64,000 nt of DNA. Source: Phycicoccus sp. Soil802. GTDB lineage: Bacteria > Actinomycetota > Actinomycetes > Actinomycetales > Dermatophilaceae. The stretch spans positions 310,001 through 374,000 of the forward strand of contig NZ_LMSS01000004.1 in NCBI RefSeq assembly GCF_001429605.1, in the 5' to 3' direction. Under the pieces are notes generated by a model. That model was not told the origin of the DNA, ran no database searches, and saw only the letters and a list, made by a program, of their open reading frames with translations. This document shows, piece by piece, positions 44,637-54,399 of this stretch. The translations under genes were made by a program, and so were the position numbers. Positions within the stretch are counted from its first letter, which is position 1; every line of letters begins with the position of its first letter.

Positions 44637-45554
44637 TCAGCCCTTGACGTAGGAGAGCTTCTCGCAGATGAGCCCGTCCCGGAACCGGATGACGTCGACC
44701 CCGCGGATGTGGCCGGGAGCGCCCTGGTCGTCGGTCCAGCTGTAGGACCACCGGACCACGGCCCGGTCGCCCGCGACGAACTGCTCCTCGGTGGAGAACA
44801 GCGGGTTCGTGGTCTCGGCGAACATCTGGGTCCACACGGAGTGGGCGGCGTCGGCTCCCTCGTGGCGGACCCCGTCGGGTGCCGGACCGGTCGCCTCGAA
44901 CACGCAGTCGGCGGTCATCTCGAGCCGGGCCGCGTCCATGTCGCCGCTGCCGAAGGCGCGCAGGAAGCGGGCGGCGCAGGCGTGGTTGGGTCCCCACTCC
45001 GCGTCTCGACCGAAGGTGGCGAGCAGGTCGCCCTGCTGGCCGCCGTGCGAGATCGCGCGCGCCCCCACCGCTCCACCGTCCCGGTACAGCTCCTCGCGGT
45101 CGGCCCACCAGCGGGCCACCCCTGCCATGAGCACCGGGTCGAGGCGTCGGTCGGTCCCGGTGGCCGCCGACAGGTCCCAGGAGTGGATCAGGTGGTCGGC
45201 GGCGAGCTGCCAGACGTACTCGGACACCTCCGTGTCGCCGAACGAGAGCGGCACGGTGCCACCCCGGGGGAGCCGGTCCGCGACCGACGTCGTGGCCGCC
45301 TTCGCCGCATCGATCGACCGACCGACCGGGTCGTCACCGAGCAGGTCGCCGTCGAGGCTGGAGCCCACCTCCTCGATGGTCCGCCCCTCCAGGAGGGCGG
45401 CGGTCCACAGGTCCTCCGAGGTGATGTGGTTGACGAGGTCGCGCACGGTCCACTCGCTGCAGGGGGTGGGGGAGTCCCACTGGTCGTCACGGACGGCGAC
45501 GACGACGTCGGCCCAGCGCTCGACCGTGCGGTGGTACAGCGTGTTGAGGTCCAT
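44637..45554 (-). CDS. TIGR03086-type (mycothiol-dependent/DinB-like) protein fused to an NTF2-like domain
   Basis: Protein of 305 aa with two domains. The first (about 1-185) has the mycothiol-dependent maleylpyruvate isomerase/DinB-like four-helix fold: WDSPTPCSEWTVRDLVNHIT (metal His in VNHIT) and QLAADHLIHSWDLSAATG. The second (about 185-305) is a SnoaL/NTF2-like domain (FLRAFGSGDMDAARLEMTAD, FAETTNPLFSTEEQFVAGD, VDVIRFRDGLICEKLSYV). Metal ligands are visible but no substrate can be given. The start ATG overlaps the upstream phosphotransferase stop by one base (TGATG), so the two genes are coupled. Confidence 0.8.
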   Translation of the reverse strand: MDLNTLYHRTVERWADVVVAVRDDQWDSPTPCSEWTVRDLVNHITSEDLWTAALLEGRTIEEVGSSLDGDLLGDDPVGRSIDAAKAATTSVADRLPRGGTVPLSFGDTEVSEYVWQLAADHLIHSWDLSAATGTDRRLDPVLMAGVARWWADREELYRDGGAVGARAISHGGQQGDLLATFGRDAEWGPNHACAARFLRAFGSGDMDAARLEMTADCVFEATGPAPDGVRHEGADAAHSVWTQMFAETTNPLFSTEEQFVAGDRAVVRWSYSWTDDQGAPGHIRGVDVIRFRDGLICEKLSYVKG

Positions 45555-46531
45555 CAGATCGCTCCGCTCTCCAGTGCCGTTCGGGTGGCGTCCACCCACC
45601 AGGCGAGGTCCGTCCTCTCCCGGGCCCGGATCGCCGGATCCGGGTGCTCGACCGCGTCGAGCGCCTTGTTCCACCCCAGCCAGACCATGGCCGACAGCAG
45701 TCCGAGGTGCATGGTCCGGTCGTCGCACGCCGGCCCGGCCGCCGCGCGGTACCACCCGATCAGGTCCTCCCTGGTGGCGTCGACCACCGAGGAGCACCCC
45801 GCGACGAACCGGGCGACGTCGAGGGCTCCCGGTCCCTGCGTCGCCATCGCCCAGTCGAGGAGGACGAGGTCGTCACCGTCGAACGCCATGTTGACGGTGG
45901 CGAGGTCACCGTGGGCCAGCGTGGCCGGCGCGTGGTGCAGGGCCGTCACGAGCGGAGCGGGATCGTCGAGCAGGCCGAGCACGGCCTCGGCGACGTCGGT
46001 GGGGACGGCGTCACCAAACAGCTCCCACCCGCGCAGCGCCAGCTGCATGAGCTCGACCTCGGCCAGCTCCGCCGCCCGGATCCGGCGCGGCGTGAAGAGC
46101 GTCAGGACGAGGTCCAGCGGAGCCAGGTCGGGCGGCGCCTGGCCGAGGAAGGCGCGGTGGAGGGAGGCGACTGCCGTCATCGTCCGGGCGGCCCGGTCGG
46201 GCGAGAGCCGGTCCGCCCAGCTCAGGACGTGGTCGCCGAGGTCCCGCAGGACCAGGACGGTGCTGTCGCCCTCGACCCACCCGTCCACCACGGCGTGACC
46301 GATGCCGGGGGGCAGCCGGTCGAACGCGCCGTCGCGCCACAGGAGGTACTCCCTCGACGGCCCGCCACCCGTCATCGCCAAGGTCACGTCGTGCTGGGGG
46401 TCGACCCGCTTCACCACGAGCGCACGCCCGTCCCGGAGCCGGACCCGCTCGAGCCCCGCCCCGGACTTGCCCACGTGGTCCGAGACCACCGTGCGTTCCA
46501 CGACCTCGCGCAGGACGTCGCCCGCTGCCAC
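45554..46531 (-). CDS. Aminoglycoside phosphotransferase-family kinase
   Basis: Predicted small-molecule kinase of 325 aa (APH/choline kinase fold). An ATP-binding N-lobe (LRDGRALVVKRVDPQHD) precedes the catalytic loop ATLAHGDLATVNMAFDGDDL (about 213) with HGDLATVN, and the metal-binding Asp in LVLLDWAMATQGPGALDVAR. The context with a mycothiol-type protein suggests a detoxification or small-molecule salvage role, but this is inference. GTG 46531 is preferred over the GTG/ATG options upstream, which would reach into the divergent promoter. Confidence 0.75.
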   Translation of the reverse strand: MAAGDVLREVVERTVVSDHVGKSGAGLERVRLRDGRALVVKRVDPQHDVTLAMTGGGPSREYLLWRDGAFDRLPPGIGHAVVDGWVEGDSTVLVLRDLGDHVLSWADRLSPDRAARTMTAVASLHRAFLGQAPPDLAPLDLVLTLFTPRRIRAAELAEVELMQLALRGWELFGDAVPTDVAEAVLGLLDDPAPLVTALHHAPATLAHGDLATVNMAFDGDDLVLLDWAMATQGPGALDVARFVAGCSSVVDATREDLIGWYRAAAGPACDDRTMHLGLLSAMVWLGWNKALDAVEHPDPAIRARERTDLAWWVDATRTALESGAI

Positions 46532-46598
46532 GAGTTCACCGTGGCACCTTCCGCGACGGCCCGCCATGGCCCGTTGGAGCCACTCGCACGGAGGTGCC

Positions 46599-46604
46599 TA
46601 GGCT
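46599..46604 (+). promoter_or_regulatory. -10 element of leaderless TIGR03936 promoter
   Basis: TAGGCT lies six bases before ATG 46611. It is the only visible promoter between the accessory block and this conserved gene. Confidence 0.5.
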
Positions 46605-46610
46605 GCCCCC

Positions 46611-47363
46611 ATGGCCCGGCAACGCGTACCCGAAGGACCCCCACCCGCCCTGGCGGTGCAGAAGCTGCGGATCCGGTACGCCAAGCGGGGCCGGCTGCGG
46701 TTCTCCTCGACGCGGGACTTCCAGCGTGCCCTCGAGCGCGCCCTGCGTCGGGCTGGGGTGCCGATGGCGTTCTCGGCCGGGTTCCACCCGCACCCCAAGA
46801 TCAGTTACGCGAACGCGGCGCCGACGGGGACCGCCAGCGAGGCGGAGTACTTCGAGATCTCGGTGACCGAGCGGGTCGACCCCGAGTCGGTGCGCCGAGC
46901 CCTCGACGAGGCGCTCCCCGAGGGCCTCGACGTGCTCGAGGTGGTCGAGGCCGCTCCGGGCGCCCTCGCCGACCGCCTCCAGGGCAGCGACTGGGTGCTG
47001 GACTTCCCGGGGGTCACGGCCGAGCAGCTGCAGGCCGCCGCAGACCAGCTCCTCGCGCTCGACCGGGTCGAGGTGACCAGGACCTTCAAGACCGGGCCCA
47101 AGACGTTCGACGTGCGGTCTGCCGTCGTGTCGATGACCACCGAGCCGTCGCAGCGGCCCGACTGTGCGATACTTCGGGTGGTTGTACGGCACACCACACC
47201 GGCCGTACGCCCCGACGACGTCCTGACCGCGCTGCGAGCAGCCACGGAGCTGGCGCCACCGACACCACCCCTGGTGACCCGACTGGCGCAAGGCCCGCTG
47301 CGACCCGCAACCGCTGGGGTGGCTGATCCACTGGCTGCCGACAAGGACGACGACGGCGCCTGA
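46611..47363 (+). CDS. TIGR03936-family radical SAM-associated protein (DUF2344)
   Basis: Protein of 250 aa, normally encoded next to or fused with the TIGR03960 radical SAM protein. The family core is LRIRYAKRGRLRFSSTRDFQ, RALRRAGVPMAFSAGFHPHP, then KISYANAAPTGTASEAEYFE. The reaction is unknown; together with the radical SAM partner and RNase E/G a tRNA or rRNA role has been suggested by context. It is followed 170 bp later by rne and preceded by its own -10, which may replace readthrough from the now-distant partner. Confidence 0.88.
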   Translation: MARQRVPEGPPPALAVQKLRIRYAKRGRLRFSSTRDFQRALERALRRAGVPMAFSAGFHPHPKISYANAAPTGTASEAEYFEISVTERVDPESVRRALDEALPEGLDVLEVVEAAPGALADRLQGSDWVLDFPGVTAEQLQAAADQLLALDRVEVTRTFKTGPKTFDVRSAVVSMTTEPSQRPDCAILRVVVRHTTPAVRPDDVLTALRAATELAPPTPPLVTRLAQGPLRPATAGVADPLAADKDDDGA

Positions 47364-47472
47364 CCTGGTGCCGCGCGACCTGCGCGAGCCTCGACAGGCG
47401 TAGCCCAACCGACTTCCGTGCCGACGGCACCCGCCGCCGACACGAGCAACACCGCGCACCACGTGGCCGAGG

Positions 47473-47493
47473 GAGAGTCCGATCCGGACTCTC
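47473..47493 (+). promoter_or_regulatory. Stem-loop in the rne leader
   Basis: GAGAGTCCG-ATC-CGGACTCTC, a perfect 9-bp stem with a 3-nt loop, ends 40 bases before the rne start. RNase E genes are often autoregulated through their leaders, so this may be a processing or control element; a weak terminator for the preceding gene is the alternative. Confidence 0.5.
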
Positions 47494-47533
47494 GGTGTGG
47501 CCTTCGCCCGTGGGTGACGGAAGGACGCCACGG

Positions 47534-50500
47534 ATGGCCTCCACGGAAGACCTGTTCAACCCCGACTCCTCGTCGCAGGACGCTCCCTCGGAGAGCACCG
47601 AGAGCGCCGAGAGCACCGAGAGCGCCGAGAGCGCCGAGAGCGCCGCTGGGGGCGATAGCGCCGCTGGCGCCGACAACGCCGGGGGCGCCACGAGCGCTCC
47701 GGCGCCGGCCCGCAAGCGCGCCCGTCGGGCCACCAAGAAGGCCTCCGCGCCGGTGGCACCCGCCGAGGGCGAGGCCGACCAGCCGGCCACCACCGAGTCC
47801 ACTACCGCTGAGTCCGCTACCGCTGACTCCGCGGCACCGGCCGAGGGCGACGCACCGGCTCCGAAGACGGCCAAGAAGGCCGCTGCCAAGAAGACCGCCG
47901 CCAAGAAGGCGACGGCGAAGAAGACCACCGCGAAGAAGGCCACCGCCAAGAAGGTGAGCAAGGCCGCCCCCGCGGACGAGCCCGCGGCCGAGCCGACCGC
48001 CGAGGACGCTGCCGCAGCCCTGCTCGCGGCCCCGACCGACGCCGCCGGCGATGCCGCCGCCATCGAGCCCATCCCGAGCGAGGACGAGGACGAGCTGGGC
48101 GCCGACGGGCAGCCCACCGCGGCCACCGTCCCCAGCTTCGGCGTGCTGTTCCAGGCGCCCGACCCGGCCGCCGCCCGGCCGACCCGCCGTCGCGCCGCGA
48201 CCAAGGCCGCCGGCCCGCCGCAGGTCGCCGCGCCCGCTTCCGACACCGCGGACTCCGCCGAGACCGCTGAGGCGTCCGGCGCGGACGCCGCCACGGACCT
48301 GCCGGCCGCCGAGGACAAGGCCCCGGCGCCCCGGCGTCGTCGTGGCCGAGGCCGCGGCGCCCAGGCTGACGCGCAGTCCGCCGAGGCCGACGACACCGCC
48401 GCCGAGCCGGCCGACCAGGACGACCAGGACGACGCGAGCCAGCACCGCGACGACGAGACCGACGGTGGCGGCGAGGGCGGTCGCCGTCGTCGTCGCCGCG
48501 GTGGCAAGGGTCGCGGCCGTGGTCGCGGTCAGGGCGAGTCCGACGCCGCCGCGTTCTCTGACGAGGACGAGGAGGCCGGCTCCGACACCCAGGACGCCGA
48601 GGCACCGGACGACCAGGGCCTCGAGGGTGACGGCTCGTCGAGCCGTCGTCGCCGTCGTCGTCGCCGCAGCGGTTCCTCCGCCGAGGGCGACGACCCGCCC
48701 GGCACCGTGACCCGGGTGCGTGAGTCGCGCCGCGACGAGCCGCAGAGCGTCAAGGGGTCGACCCGCCTGGAGGCCAAGAAGCAGCGTCGCCGCGAGGGCC
48801 GCGAGGCCGGTCGTCGCCGCACGATCATCACCGAGGCCGAGTTCCTGGCCCGTCGCGAGAGCGTCGAGCGGGTGATGGTCGTCCGTGAGCGCGAGGGCCG
48901 CACCCAGATCGGCGTCCTCGAGGACAACGTCCTGGTCGAGCACTACGTCTCGCGCGAGACCAACGCGTCGATGGCCGGCAACGTCTACCTCGGTCGGGTC
49001 CAGAACGTGCTCCCGTCGATGGAGGCCGCCTTCGTCGACATCGGCAAGGGCCGCAACGCCGTGCTCTACGCCGGTGAGGTCAACTGGGACGCCGCGGGCC
49101 TGGAGAACAACCAGCCGAAGCGGATCGAGAACGCCCTGAAGTCGGGTGACACCGTCCTCGTGCAGGTCACCAAGGACCCGATCGGCCACAAGGGCGCCCG
49201 CCTGACCAGCCAGATCTCGCTCCCGGGCCGTTACCTGGTCTACGTGCCCGAGGGCTCGATGACCGGCATCTCCCGCAAGCTCCCCGACACCGAGCGCAGC
49301 CGCCTCAAGGGGATCCTCAAGGAGGTCGTCCCGGACAGCGCCGGCGTGATCGTGCGCACCGCCGCCGAAGGGGCCAGCGAGGAGGAGCTGCGCGCCGACG
49401 TCGAGCGGCTCACCAAGACCTGGGACAAGATCAAGGCCAAGGCCGACTCCAAGAGCAAGGGCAAGGGCGGCGCGCCGTCCCTGGTCCACGGCGAGCCCGA
49501 CCTGACCGTGCGGGTCATCCGCGACGTGTTCAACGAGGACTTCACCTCGCTCGTGGTGGCCGGCGACCAGGCCTGGGGAGAGGTCAGCGAGTACCTCGGC
49601 GACGTCGCCCCCGACCTCGCCGAGCGGCTGAAGAAGTGGACCTCCGAGGAGGACCTGTTCACCCACTACCGCGTGGACGAGCAGATCGCCAAGGCCATGG
49701 ACCGCAAGGTCTGGCTGCCCTCCGGTGGCTCCCTGGTCATCGACCGCACCGAGGCCATGACCGTGGTCGACGTCAACACCGGCAAGTTCGTCGGGTCGGG
49801 TGGCAACCTCGAGGAGACGGTCACCAAGAACAACATCGAGGCCGCCGAGGAGATCGTCCGCCAGCTCCGGCTGCGCGACATCGGCGGGATCATCGTCATC
49901 GACTTCATCGACATGGTGCTCGAGAGCAACCGTGACCTCGTCGTGCGACGCCTCCTCGAGTGCCTCGGCCGCGACCGCACCAAGCACCAGGTCGCCGAGG
50001 TCACCTCGCTCGGCCTGGTCCAGATGACCCGCAAGCGGGTCGGGTCCGGTCTCATCGAGGTCTTCTCCGAGAACTGCGAGCACTGCGGTGGACGCGGGAT
50101 CATCGTGCACGCCGACCCGGTCGAGAAGCCGTCCGGCGGTGGCGACGGTGGCCGCGACAGCGGTCGCGACAACGGTGCCAACGGCGGCGGTGCCGGCGCC
50201 GGTGGCCAGGCCGCCCGTAGCGGTCGCGGTCGTCGTGGTCGCGCCGGTGCGGCCGGCACGACGCCCGAGCCGGCCCCCCAGCCGGTGCACTCCGGGCCGA
50301 CGCCGGCTCAGATCGCCGCAGCGGCGCACGCCGCGGCTCTGAAGTCCGCCGACCACCACCACGACGACCTGCACGGCGACCACGACCTCGACGACGCCCA
50401 GGACGCTCCGGCCCTCGAGGTGCACGAGGACGTCGAGCAGCAGCAGCCCGACCGCGGCGACACCGAGTCCGTGGCCGAGTCCGTGGCCGAGCCCGTGGCC

Positions 50501-50713
50501 GAGGAGGCCCCCGAGCCGGAGCCGGCCCCTGAGCCGGAGCCCGAGCCGACCCCGGAGCCGACCCCGGAGCCGGAGCCCACGCCCGAGCCCGTCGCGGCCG
50601 CCCCCAAGCGGCGTCGGCGCGGCCGGGTCGTGGCACCCGCCGGACCGCCTCGTGCGGTCGCGGGCGACGACGCCGGCTCAGGCGGCGCGGAGGCGCCCGC
50701 CGAGCACTTCTGA
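47534..50713 (+). CDS. rne: Ribonuclease E/G
   Basis: Endoribonuclease of 1059 aa for mRNA decay and rRNA processing. A long Ala/Lys/Glu/Arg-rich N-terminal extension (about 1-440, with AKKATAKK-type repeats) precedes the S1 domain (EHYVSRETNASMAGNVYLGR, about 473) and the catalytic DNase I-like domain with the Mg-binding Asp residues in MTVVDVNTGKFVGSG and GGIIVIDFIDM. The Zn-link CEHCGGRG (about 849) follows. The C-terminus is disordered with Pro-Glu repeats (PEPEPEPTPEP). Extensions on both ends are typical for actinobacteria. GGAAGGA precedes ATG 47534. Confidence 0.95.
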   Translation: MASTEDLFNPDSSSQDAPSESTESAESTESAESAESAAGGDSAAGADNAGGATSAPAPARKRARRATKKASAPVAPAEGEADQPATTESTTAESATADSAAPAEGDAPAPKTAKKAAAKKTAAKKATAKKTTAKKATAKKVSKAAPADEPAAEPTAEDAAAALLAAPTDAAGDAAAIEPIPSEDEDELGADGQPTAATVPSFGVLFQAPDPAAARPTRRRAATKAAGPPQVAAPASDTADSAETAEASGADAATDLPAAEDKAPAPRRRRGRGRGAQADAQSAEADDTAAEPADQDDQDDASQHRDDETDGGGEGGRRRRRRGGKGRGRGRGQGESDAAAFSDEDEEAGSDTQDAEAPDDQGLEGDGSSSRRRRRRRRSGSSAEGDDPPGTVTRVRESRRDEPQSVKGSTRLEAKKQRRREGREAGRRRTIITEAEFLARRESVERVMVVREREGRTQIGVLEDNVLVEHYVSRETNASMAGNVYLGRVQNVLPSMEAAFVDIGKGRNAVLYAGEVNWDAAGLENNQPKRIENALKSGDTVLVQVTKDPIGHKGARLTSQISLPGRYLVYVPEGSMTGISRKLPDTERSRLKGILKEVVPDSAGVIVRTAAEGASEEELRADVERLTKTWDKIKAKADSKSKGKGGAPSLVHGEPDLTVRVIRDVFNEDFTSLVVAGDQAWGEVSEYLGDVAPDLAERLKKWTSEEDLFTHYRVDEQIAKAMDRKVWLPSGGSLVIDRTEAMTVVDVNTGKFVGSGGNLEETVTKNNIEAAEEIVRQLRLRDIGGIIVIDFIDMVLESNRDLVVRRLLECLGRDRTKHQVAEVTSLGLVQMTRKRVGSGLIEVFSENCEHCGGRGIIVHADPVEKPSGGGDGGRDSGRDNGANGGGAGAGGQAARSGRGRRGRAGAAGTTPEPAPQPVHSGPTPAQIAAAAHAAALKSADHHHDDLHGDHDLDDAQDAPALEVHEDVEQQQPDRGDTESVAESVAEPVAEEAPEPEPAPEPEPEPTPEPTPEPEPTPEPVAAAPKRRRRGRVVAPAGPPRAVAGDDAGSGGAEAPAEHF

Positions 50714-50765
50714 GCCGGGCGGCATACCGGTGGGTTGACTGCTGGTGTGCCGCACGACCGCCGGT

Positions 50766-50795
50766 TTGGTCGGCACGCCCTCCACCCGGTAATCT
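50766..50795 (+). promoter_or_regulatory. Promoter of rplU-rpmA
   Basis: TTGGTC (50766-50771), 18-bp spacer, TAATCT (50790-50795). It gives an rplU leader of about 128 nt in a 216-bp gap that holds no gene. Confidence 0.6.
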
Positions 50796-50929
50796 TGTGC
50801 CTTGGTGCGCCCACCGTCCGGCGTCCGCGTCTGTGTTCGCTCACTTCGGTGTTCGATCGCAGCGTGGGTAGCTGCCGGCCGGTCCAGACAGAGAGCGCGT
50901 GCCACCCGAAGTAGGAAAGAGAGTTCCAC

Positions 50930-51238
50930 GTGTACGCGATTGTTCGCGCTGGTGGTCGCCAGGAGAAGGTTTCCGTCGGCGATGTCCTCATCATCGACAA
51001 GGTCAGCGGCAAGGCCGGCGACAGCATCGACCTCGTCCCCCTTCTCGTCGTCGACGGGTCGACCGTGACCAGCGATGCCGACAAGCTCGCCAAGGTCTCC
51101 GTCAAGGCTGAGGTCGTCAAGGCCGCCAAGGGCCCCAAGATCACGATCATGAAGTACAAGAACAAGACCGGCTACCGCAAGCGTCAGGGCCACCGTCAGC
51201 ACCTGACCCAGGTCAAGATCACCTCGATCGACGCCTGA
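50930..51238 (+). CDS. rplU: 50S ribosomal protein L21
   Basis: Structural protein of 102 aa. Typical features are [20 protein letters not shown] at the N-terminus, the [17 protein letters not shown]-like basic segment ([20 protein letters not shown]) and the closing QVKITSI. The GTG start follows GGAAAGAGAG. It is cotranscribed with rpmA. Confidence 0.97.
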   Translation: MYAIVRAGGRQEKVSVGDVLIIDKVSGKAGDSIDLVPLLVVDGSTVTSDADKLAKVSVKAEVVKAAKGPKITIMKYKNKTGYRKRQGHRQHLTQVKITSIDA

Positions 51239-51275
51239 GTTTCGGACCAGAGACCCAGAGAAGGCAGGTACTGAC

Positions 51276-51545
51276 ATGGCACACAAGAAGGGTGCGTCCT
51301 CGACCCGTAACGGTCGCGACTCGAACGCACAGTTCCTCGGCGTGAAGCGCTTCGGCGGCCAGCTCGTCAACGCGGGCGAGATCCTCGTCCGTCAGCGCGG
51401 CACGCACTTCCACCCCGGCGACGGCGTCGGCCGTGGCGGCGACGACACGCTGTTCGCGCTCGTCAAGGGCAACGTCCAGTTCGGCACGAAGCGTCGGCGC
51501 AAGGTCGTCAACATCGTCCCGCTGGAGACCTCGGACGCCAGCTGA
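51276..51545 (+). CDS. rpmA: 50S ribosomal protein L27
   Basis: Structural protein of 89 aa near the peptidyl-transferase centre. The N-terminus [20 protein letters not shown] has no cleavable Firmicute-type leader, and [20 protein letters not shown] is the family core. The operon with rplU ends in the terminator at 51616-51652. Confidence 0.97.
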   Translation: MAHKKGASSTRNGRDSNAQFLGVKRFGGQLVNAGEILVRQRGTHFHPGDGVGRGGDDTLFALVKGNVQFGTKRRRKVVNIVPLETSDAS

Positions 51546-51615
51546 ACTTCCGGGCGAAGCAGGAGATCAAGAACTTTCGGTATGCCGCGTGGCCTGACCA
51601 CGTGACGCACCGCAC

Positions 51616-51652
51616 CGGAGGGGGCGGGCCCGACACGGGCCCGCCCCCTCCG
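51616..51652 (+). terminator. Terminator after rpmA
   Basis: A perfect 17-bp GC-rich stem with loop ACA, followed by GCACGTCTTT. It separates the ribosomal-protein operon from obg. Confidence 0.92.
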
Positions 51653-51714
51653 CACGTCTTTCCCATGATCGTCTTTACTTGAGTACGTCCTCACCGACCA
51701 GAAATGAGAGCCCC

Positions 51715-53247
51715 ATGACCACGTTCGTCGACCGCGTCGTGCTGCACGTCGCCGCCGGCGATGGCGGACACGGCGTGGCCTCGGTCAAGCGCGAGAAGTT
51801 CAAGCCGCTCGGCGGCCCCGACGGGGGCAACGGCGGGCGGGGTGGCAACGTCATCCTGCGGGTCGACCCGAACGTCACCACGCTCCTCGACTACCACCAC
51901 CACCCCCACCGCAAGGCGACCAACGGCAAGCCCGGCGCCGGTGACGAGCGCAACGGCGCCGACGGCGGCGACCTCGTGCTGACCGTGCCCGAGGGCACCG
52001 TGGTCAAGGACGGCTCCGGGGACGTGCTGATGGACCTCGTCGGGCTCGACGGGGAGTTCGTCGTCGCCAAGGGTGGTCGCGGTGGCCTGGGCAACAAGGC
52101 CCTCTCGTCGGCCCGTCGCAAGGCGCCCGGCTTCGCCCTGCTCGGGGAGCCCGGCGACGCCCTCGACATCGTGCTCGAGCTCAAGTCCCTGGCCGACGTC
52201 GCCCTGATCGGCTTCCCGTCGGCGGGCAAGTCCTCGCTCGTGTCGGTGCTGTCGGCCGCCCGGCCGAAGATCGCCGACTACCCGTTCACCACCCTGGTCC
52301 CGAACCTCGGTGTGGTGCAGGCCGGCGAGAGCCGGTTCACCATCGCCGACGTGCCGGGCCTGATCCCCGGCGCCAGCGAGGGCAAGGGCCTGGGCCTGGA
52401 GTTCCTGCGCCACGTCGAGCGGTGCTCGGTGCTGGTGCACGTCATCGACTGCGCGACGCTCGAGCCCGGTCGCGACCCGATGACCGACCTCGACGTCATC
52501 GAGCGCGAGCTCGCCCAGTACGTCCCGGACGCGACGCTGGGTGGTCGCCCGCTGGCCGAGCGCACCCGCATCGTCGTGCTCAACAAGTCCGACGTCCCCG
52601 ACGCGCTCGAGCTGGCCGAGATGGTCAAGCCCGACCTCGAGGCGCGCGGCATCGAGGTCTTCGTCGTGTCCGCCGTGGCCCACACCGGGCTGCGTGAGCT
52701 GACCTTCGCGATGGCCCGACACGTCGCTGAGGCCCGCGCCGAGATCGAGGCGGTCGCCGCGGCCACGCCGCAGCGCATCGTCATCCGGCCCAAGGCCGTT
52801 GACGACTCGGGTTTCAAGGTCATCCGCGAGAACACCGCCGACGGTGAGGTCTTCCGCATCGAGGGGGAGCGCCCCACCCGCTGGGTCCGCCAGACCGACT
52901 TCTCCAACGACGAGGCCGTCGGCTACCTCGCCGACCGGCTCGGCCGGGCCGGCATCGAGGAGGCCCTGTTCAAGGCCGGTGCGGTGGCCGGGGCGACCGT
53001 GCTGATCGGGCCGAAGGACAACGCGGTGGTCTTCGACTGGGAGCCCACCCTCGTGGCCGGGGCCGAGCTGCTCGGCGCCCGCGGCACCGACCTGCGGCTC
53101 GACGAGGCCACCCGCCCCACCCGAGACGACAAGCGGGCCGACTACGCCGAGCGCCGGGTCGCCCGGACCGTCGCCCGCGACGAGCTGGCCGCCGAGCGGC
53201 GGGCCGGCCACTGGGCCACTGCGAAGGACGAGGACACCGAGGAATGA
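51715..53247 (+). CDS. obgE: Obg-family GTPase (ObgE/CgtA)
   Basis: Ribosome-associated GTPase of 510 aa. The glycine-rich Obg domain ([39 protein letters not shown]) is followed by the G domain with [10 protein letters not shown] (G1, about 166), DVPGLIPGA (G3), NKSDV (G4) and the C-terminal OCT domain ([20 protein letters not shown]). A charged tail of about 80 residues extends beyond OCT. ATG 51715 is the Obg start; the frame upstream adds only 12 atypical residues. The stop overlaps proB by 4 bp (ATGA). Confidence 0.95.
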   Translation: MTTFVDRVVLHVAAGDGGHGVASVKREKFKPLGGPDGGNGGRGGNVILRVDPNVTTLLDYHHHPHRKATNGKPGAGDERNGADGGDLVLTVPEGTVVKDGSGDVLMDLVGLDGEFVVAKGGRGGLGNKALSSARRKAPGFALLGEPGDALDIVLELKSLADVALIGFPSAGKSSLVSVLSAARPKIADYPFTTLVPNLGVVQAGESRFTIADVPGLIPGASEGKGLGLEFLRHVERCSVLVHVIDCATLEPGRDPMTDLDVIERELAQYVPDATLGGRPLAERTRIVVLNKSDVPDALELAEMVKPDLEARGIEVFVVSAVAHTGLRELTFAMARHVAEARAEIEAVAAATPQRIVIRPKAVDDSGFKVIRENTADGEVFRIEGERPTRWVRQTDFSNDEAVGYLADRLGRAGIEEALFKAGAVAGATVLIGPKDNAVVFDWEPTLVAGAELLGARGTDLRLDEATRPTRDDKRADYAERRVARTVARDELAAERRAGHWATAKDEDTEE

Positions 53248-54368
53248 GCGCGGTCGACCGCCGGGGCGACGTGGCGCGCGCCCGGCGCCTGGTGGTCAAG
53301 ATCGGCTCCTCCAGCCTGACCGACGTCGGCGGAGGGGCGCTCGACGAGCAGCGGCTCATCGCCCTCGTCGACGTGCTCGCGAAGCGCCGCAACGCCGGCC
53401 ACCAGGTCGTGCTGGTGTCCTCGGGTGCCATCGCCGCGGGCATCGCACCCCTGGGGCTGACCAAGCGGCCGTGGGACCTCGCGACGCAGCAGGCGGCAGC
53501 CAGCGTGGGGCAGGGAGCCCTCGTCGCGGCATACCAACGTGCCTTCGGCGCCCACGGGCTGACGGTGGGGCAGGTGCTGCTCACCGCCGACGACGTGACC
53601 CGGCGCTCGCACTACACGAACGCCCGCCGCACCCTCGACCGGCTGCTCGAGCTCGGGATCGTGCCGATCGTCAACGAGAACGACACCGTGGCCACCCACG
53701 AGATCCGGTTCGGCGACAACGACCGGCTGGCGTCGCTGGTGGCCCACCTCGTGCACGCCGACGGCCTCGTGCTGCTCACCGACGTCGACGCCTTGTACGA
53801 CGGGCCCCCGACCAAGGCGGGCAGCAAGCGCGTCCCCACGGTCATCGGGGGCGCGGGGCTCGACGACGTCGTCATCGGCGGCACCGGGTCGAGCGTCGGC
53901 AGCGGCGGCATGGTGACCAAGGTCGAGGCGGCCTCGATCGCCAACGCCGCCGGCATCACGACGGTGCTGACCAGCGCCGAGCAGGTCGAGCGGGCGCTGG
54001 CAGGGGAGGACGTCGGCACGGTCTTCGTCCCGACCGGCTCGAAGCGCACCTCCCGCAAGCTCTGGCTGGCCCACGCCACCACCCCGATGGGGCGCCTGCT
54101 GCTCGACCCCGGAGCCGTGCGCGCGGTGACCGAGCGTCGGACCTCCCTGCTGCCGGCCGGGATCACCGGCGTCGAGGGCACCTTCTCCGACGGCGACCCG
54201 GTCGACCTCTGCGCGCCCGAGGGCCGCGTGATCGGCCGTGGTCTCGTCAACTACACCTCGGCCGAGCTGCCGGGGATGCTGGGTCGCTCGACGCGCGAGC
54301 TGGCCAAGGAGCTGGGTCCGGAGTACGAGCGTGAGGTCGTGCACCGCGACGACCTCGTCATCCTCTAG
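53244..54368 (+). CDS. proB: Glutamate 5-kinase
   Basis: First enzyme of proline synthesis, 374 aa. The amino-acid-kinase domain has [12 protein letters not shown] (about 14-25), [28 protein letters not shown] and [13 protein letters not shown]. The C-terminal PUA domain begins near residue 275 ([13 protein letters not shown]). Proline feedback inhibition is known for the family. It is coupled to obgE by ATGA. proA is not adjacent: two opposite-strand genes lie between. Confidence 0.95.
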   Translation: MSAVDRRGDVARARRLVVKIGSSSLTDVGGGALDEQRLIALVDVLAKRRNAGHQVVLVSSGAIAAGIAPLGLTKRPWDLATQQAAASVGQGALVAAYQRAFGAHGLTVGQVLLTADDVTRRSHYTNARRTLDRLLELGIVPIVNENDTVATHEIRFGDNDRLASLVAHLVHADGLVLLTDVDALYDGPPTKAGSKRVPTVIGGAGLDDVVIGGTGSSVGSGGMVTKVEAASIANAAGITTVLTSAEQVERALAGEDVGTVFVPTGSKRTSRKLWLAHATTPMGRLLLDPGAVRAVTERRTSLLPAGITGVEGTFSDGDPVDLCAPEGRVIGRGLVNYTSAELPGMLGRSTRELAKELGPEYEREVVHRDDLVIL

Positions 54369-54399
54369 CCCGCACCCTGAGGTGTGCCGCGTGGCCGGG

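Noticed and set aside
46805-50425. A 1206-residue minus-strand frame opposite rne
   Set aside because: Low-complexity Gly/Val/Thr shadow of the rne coding sequence, without any domain.
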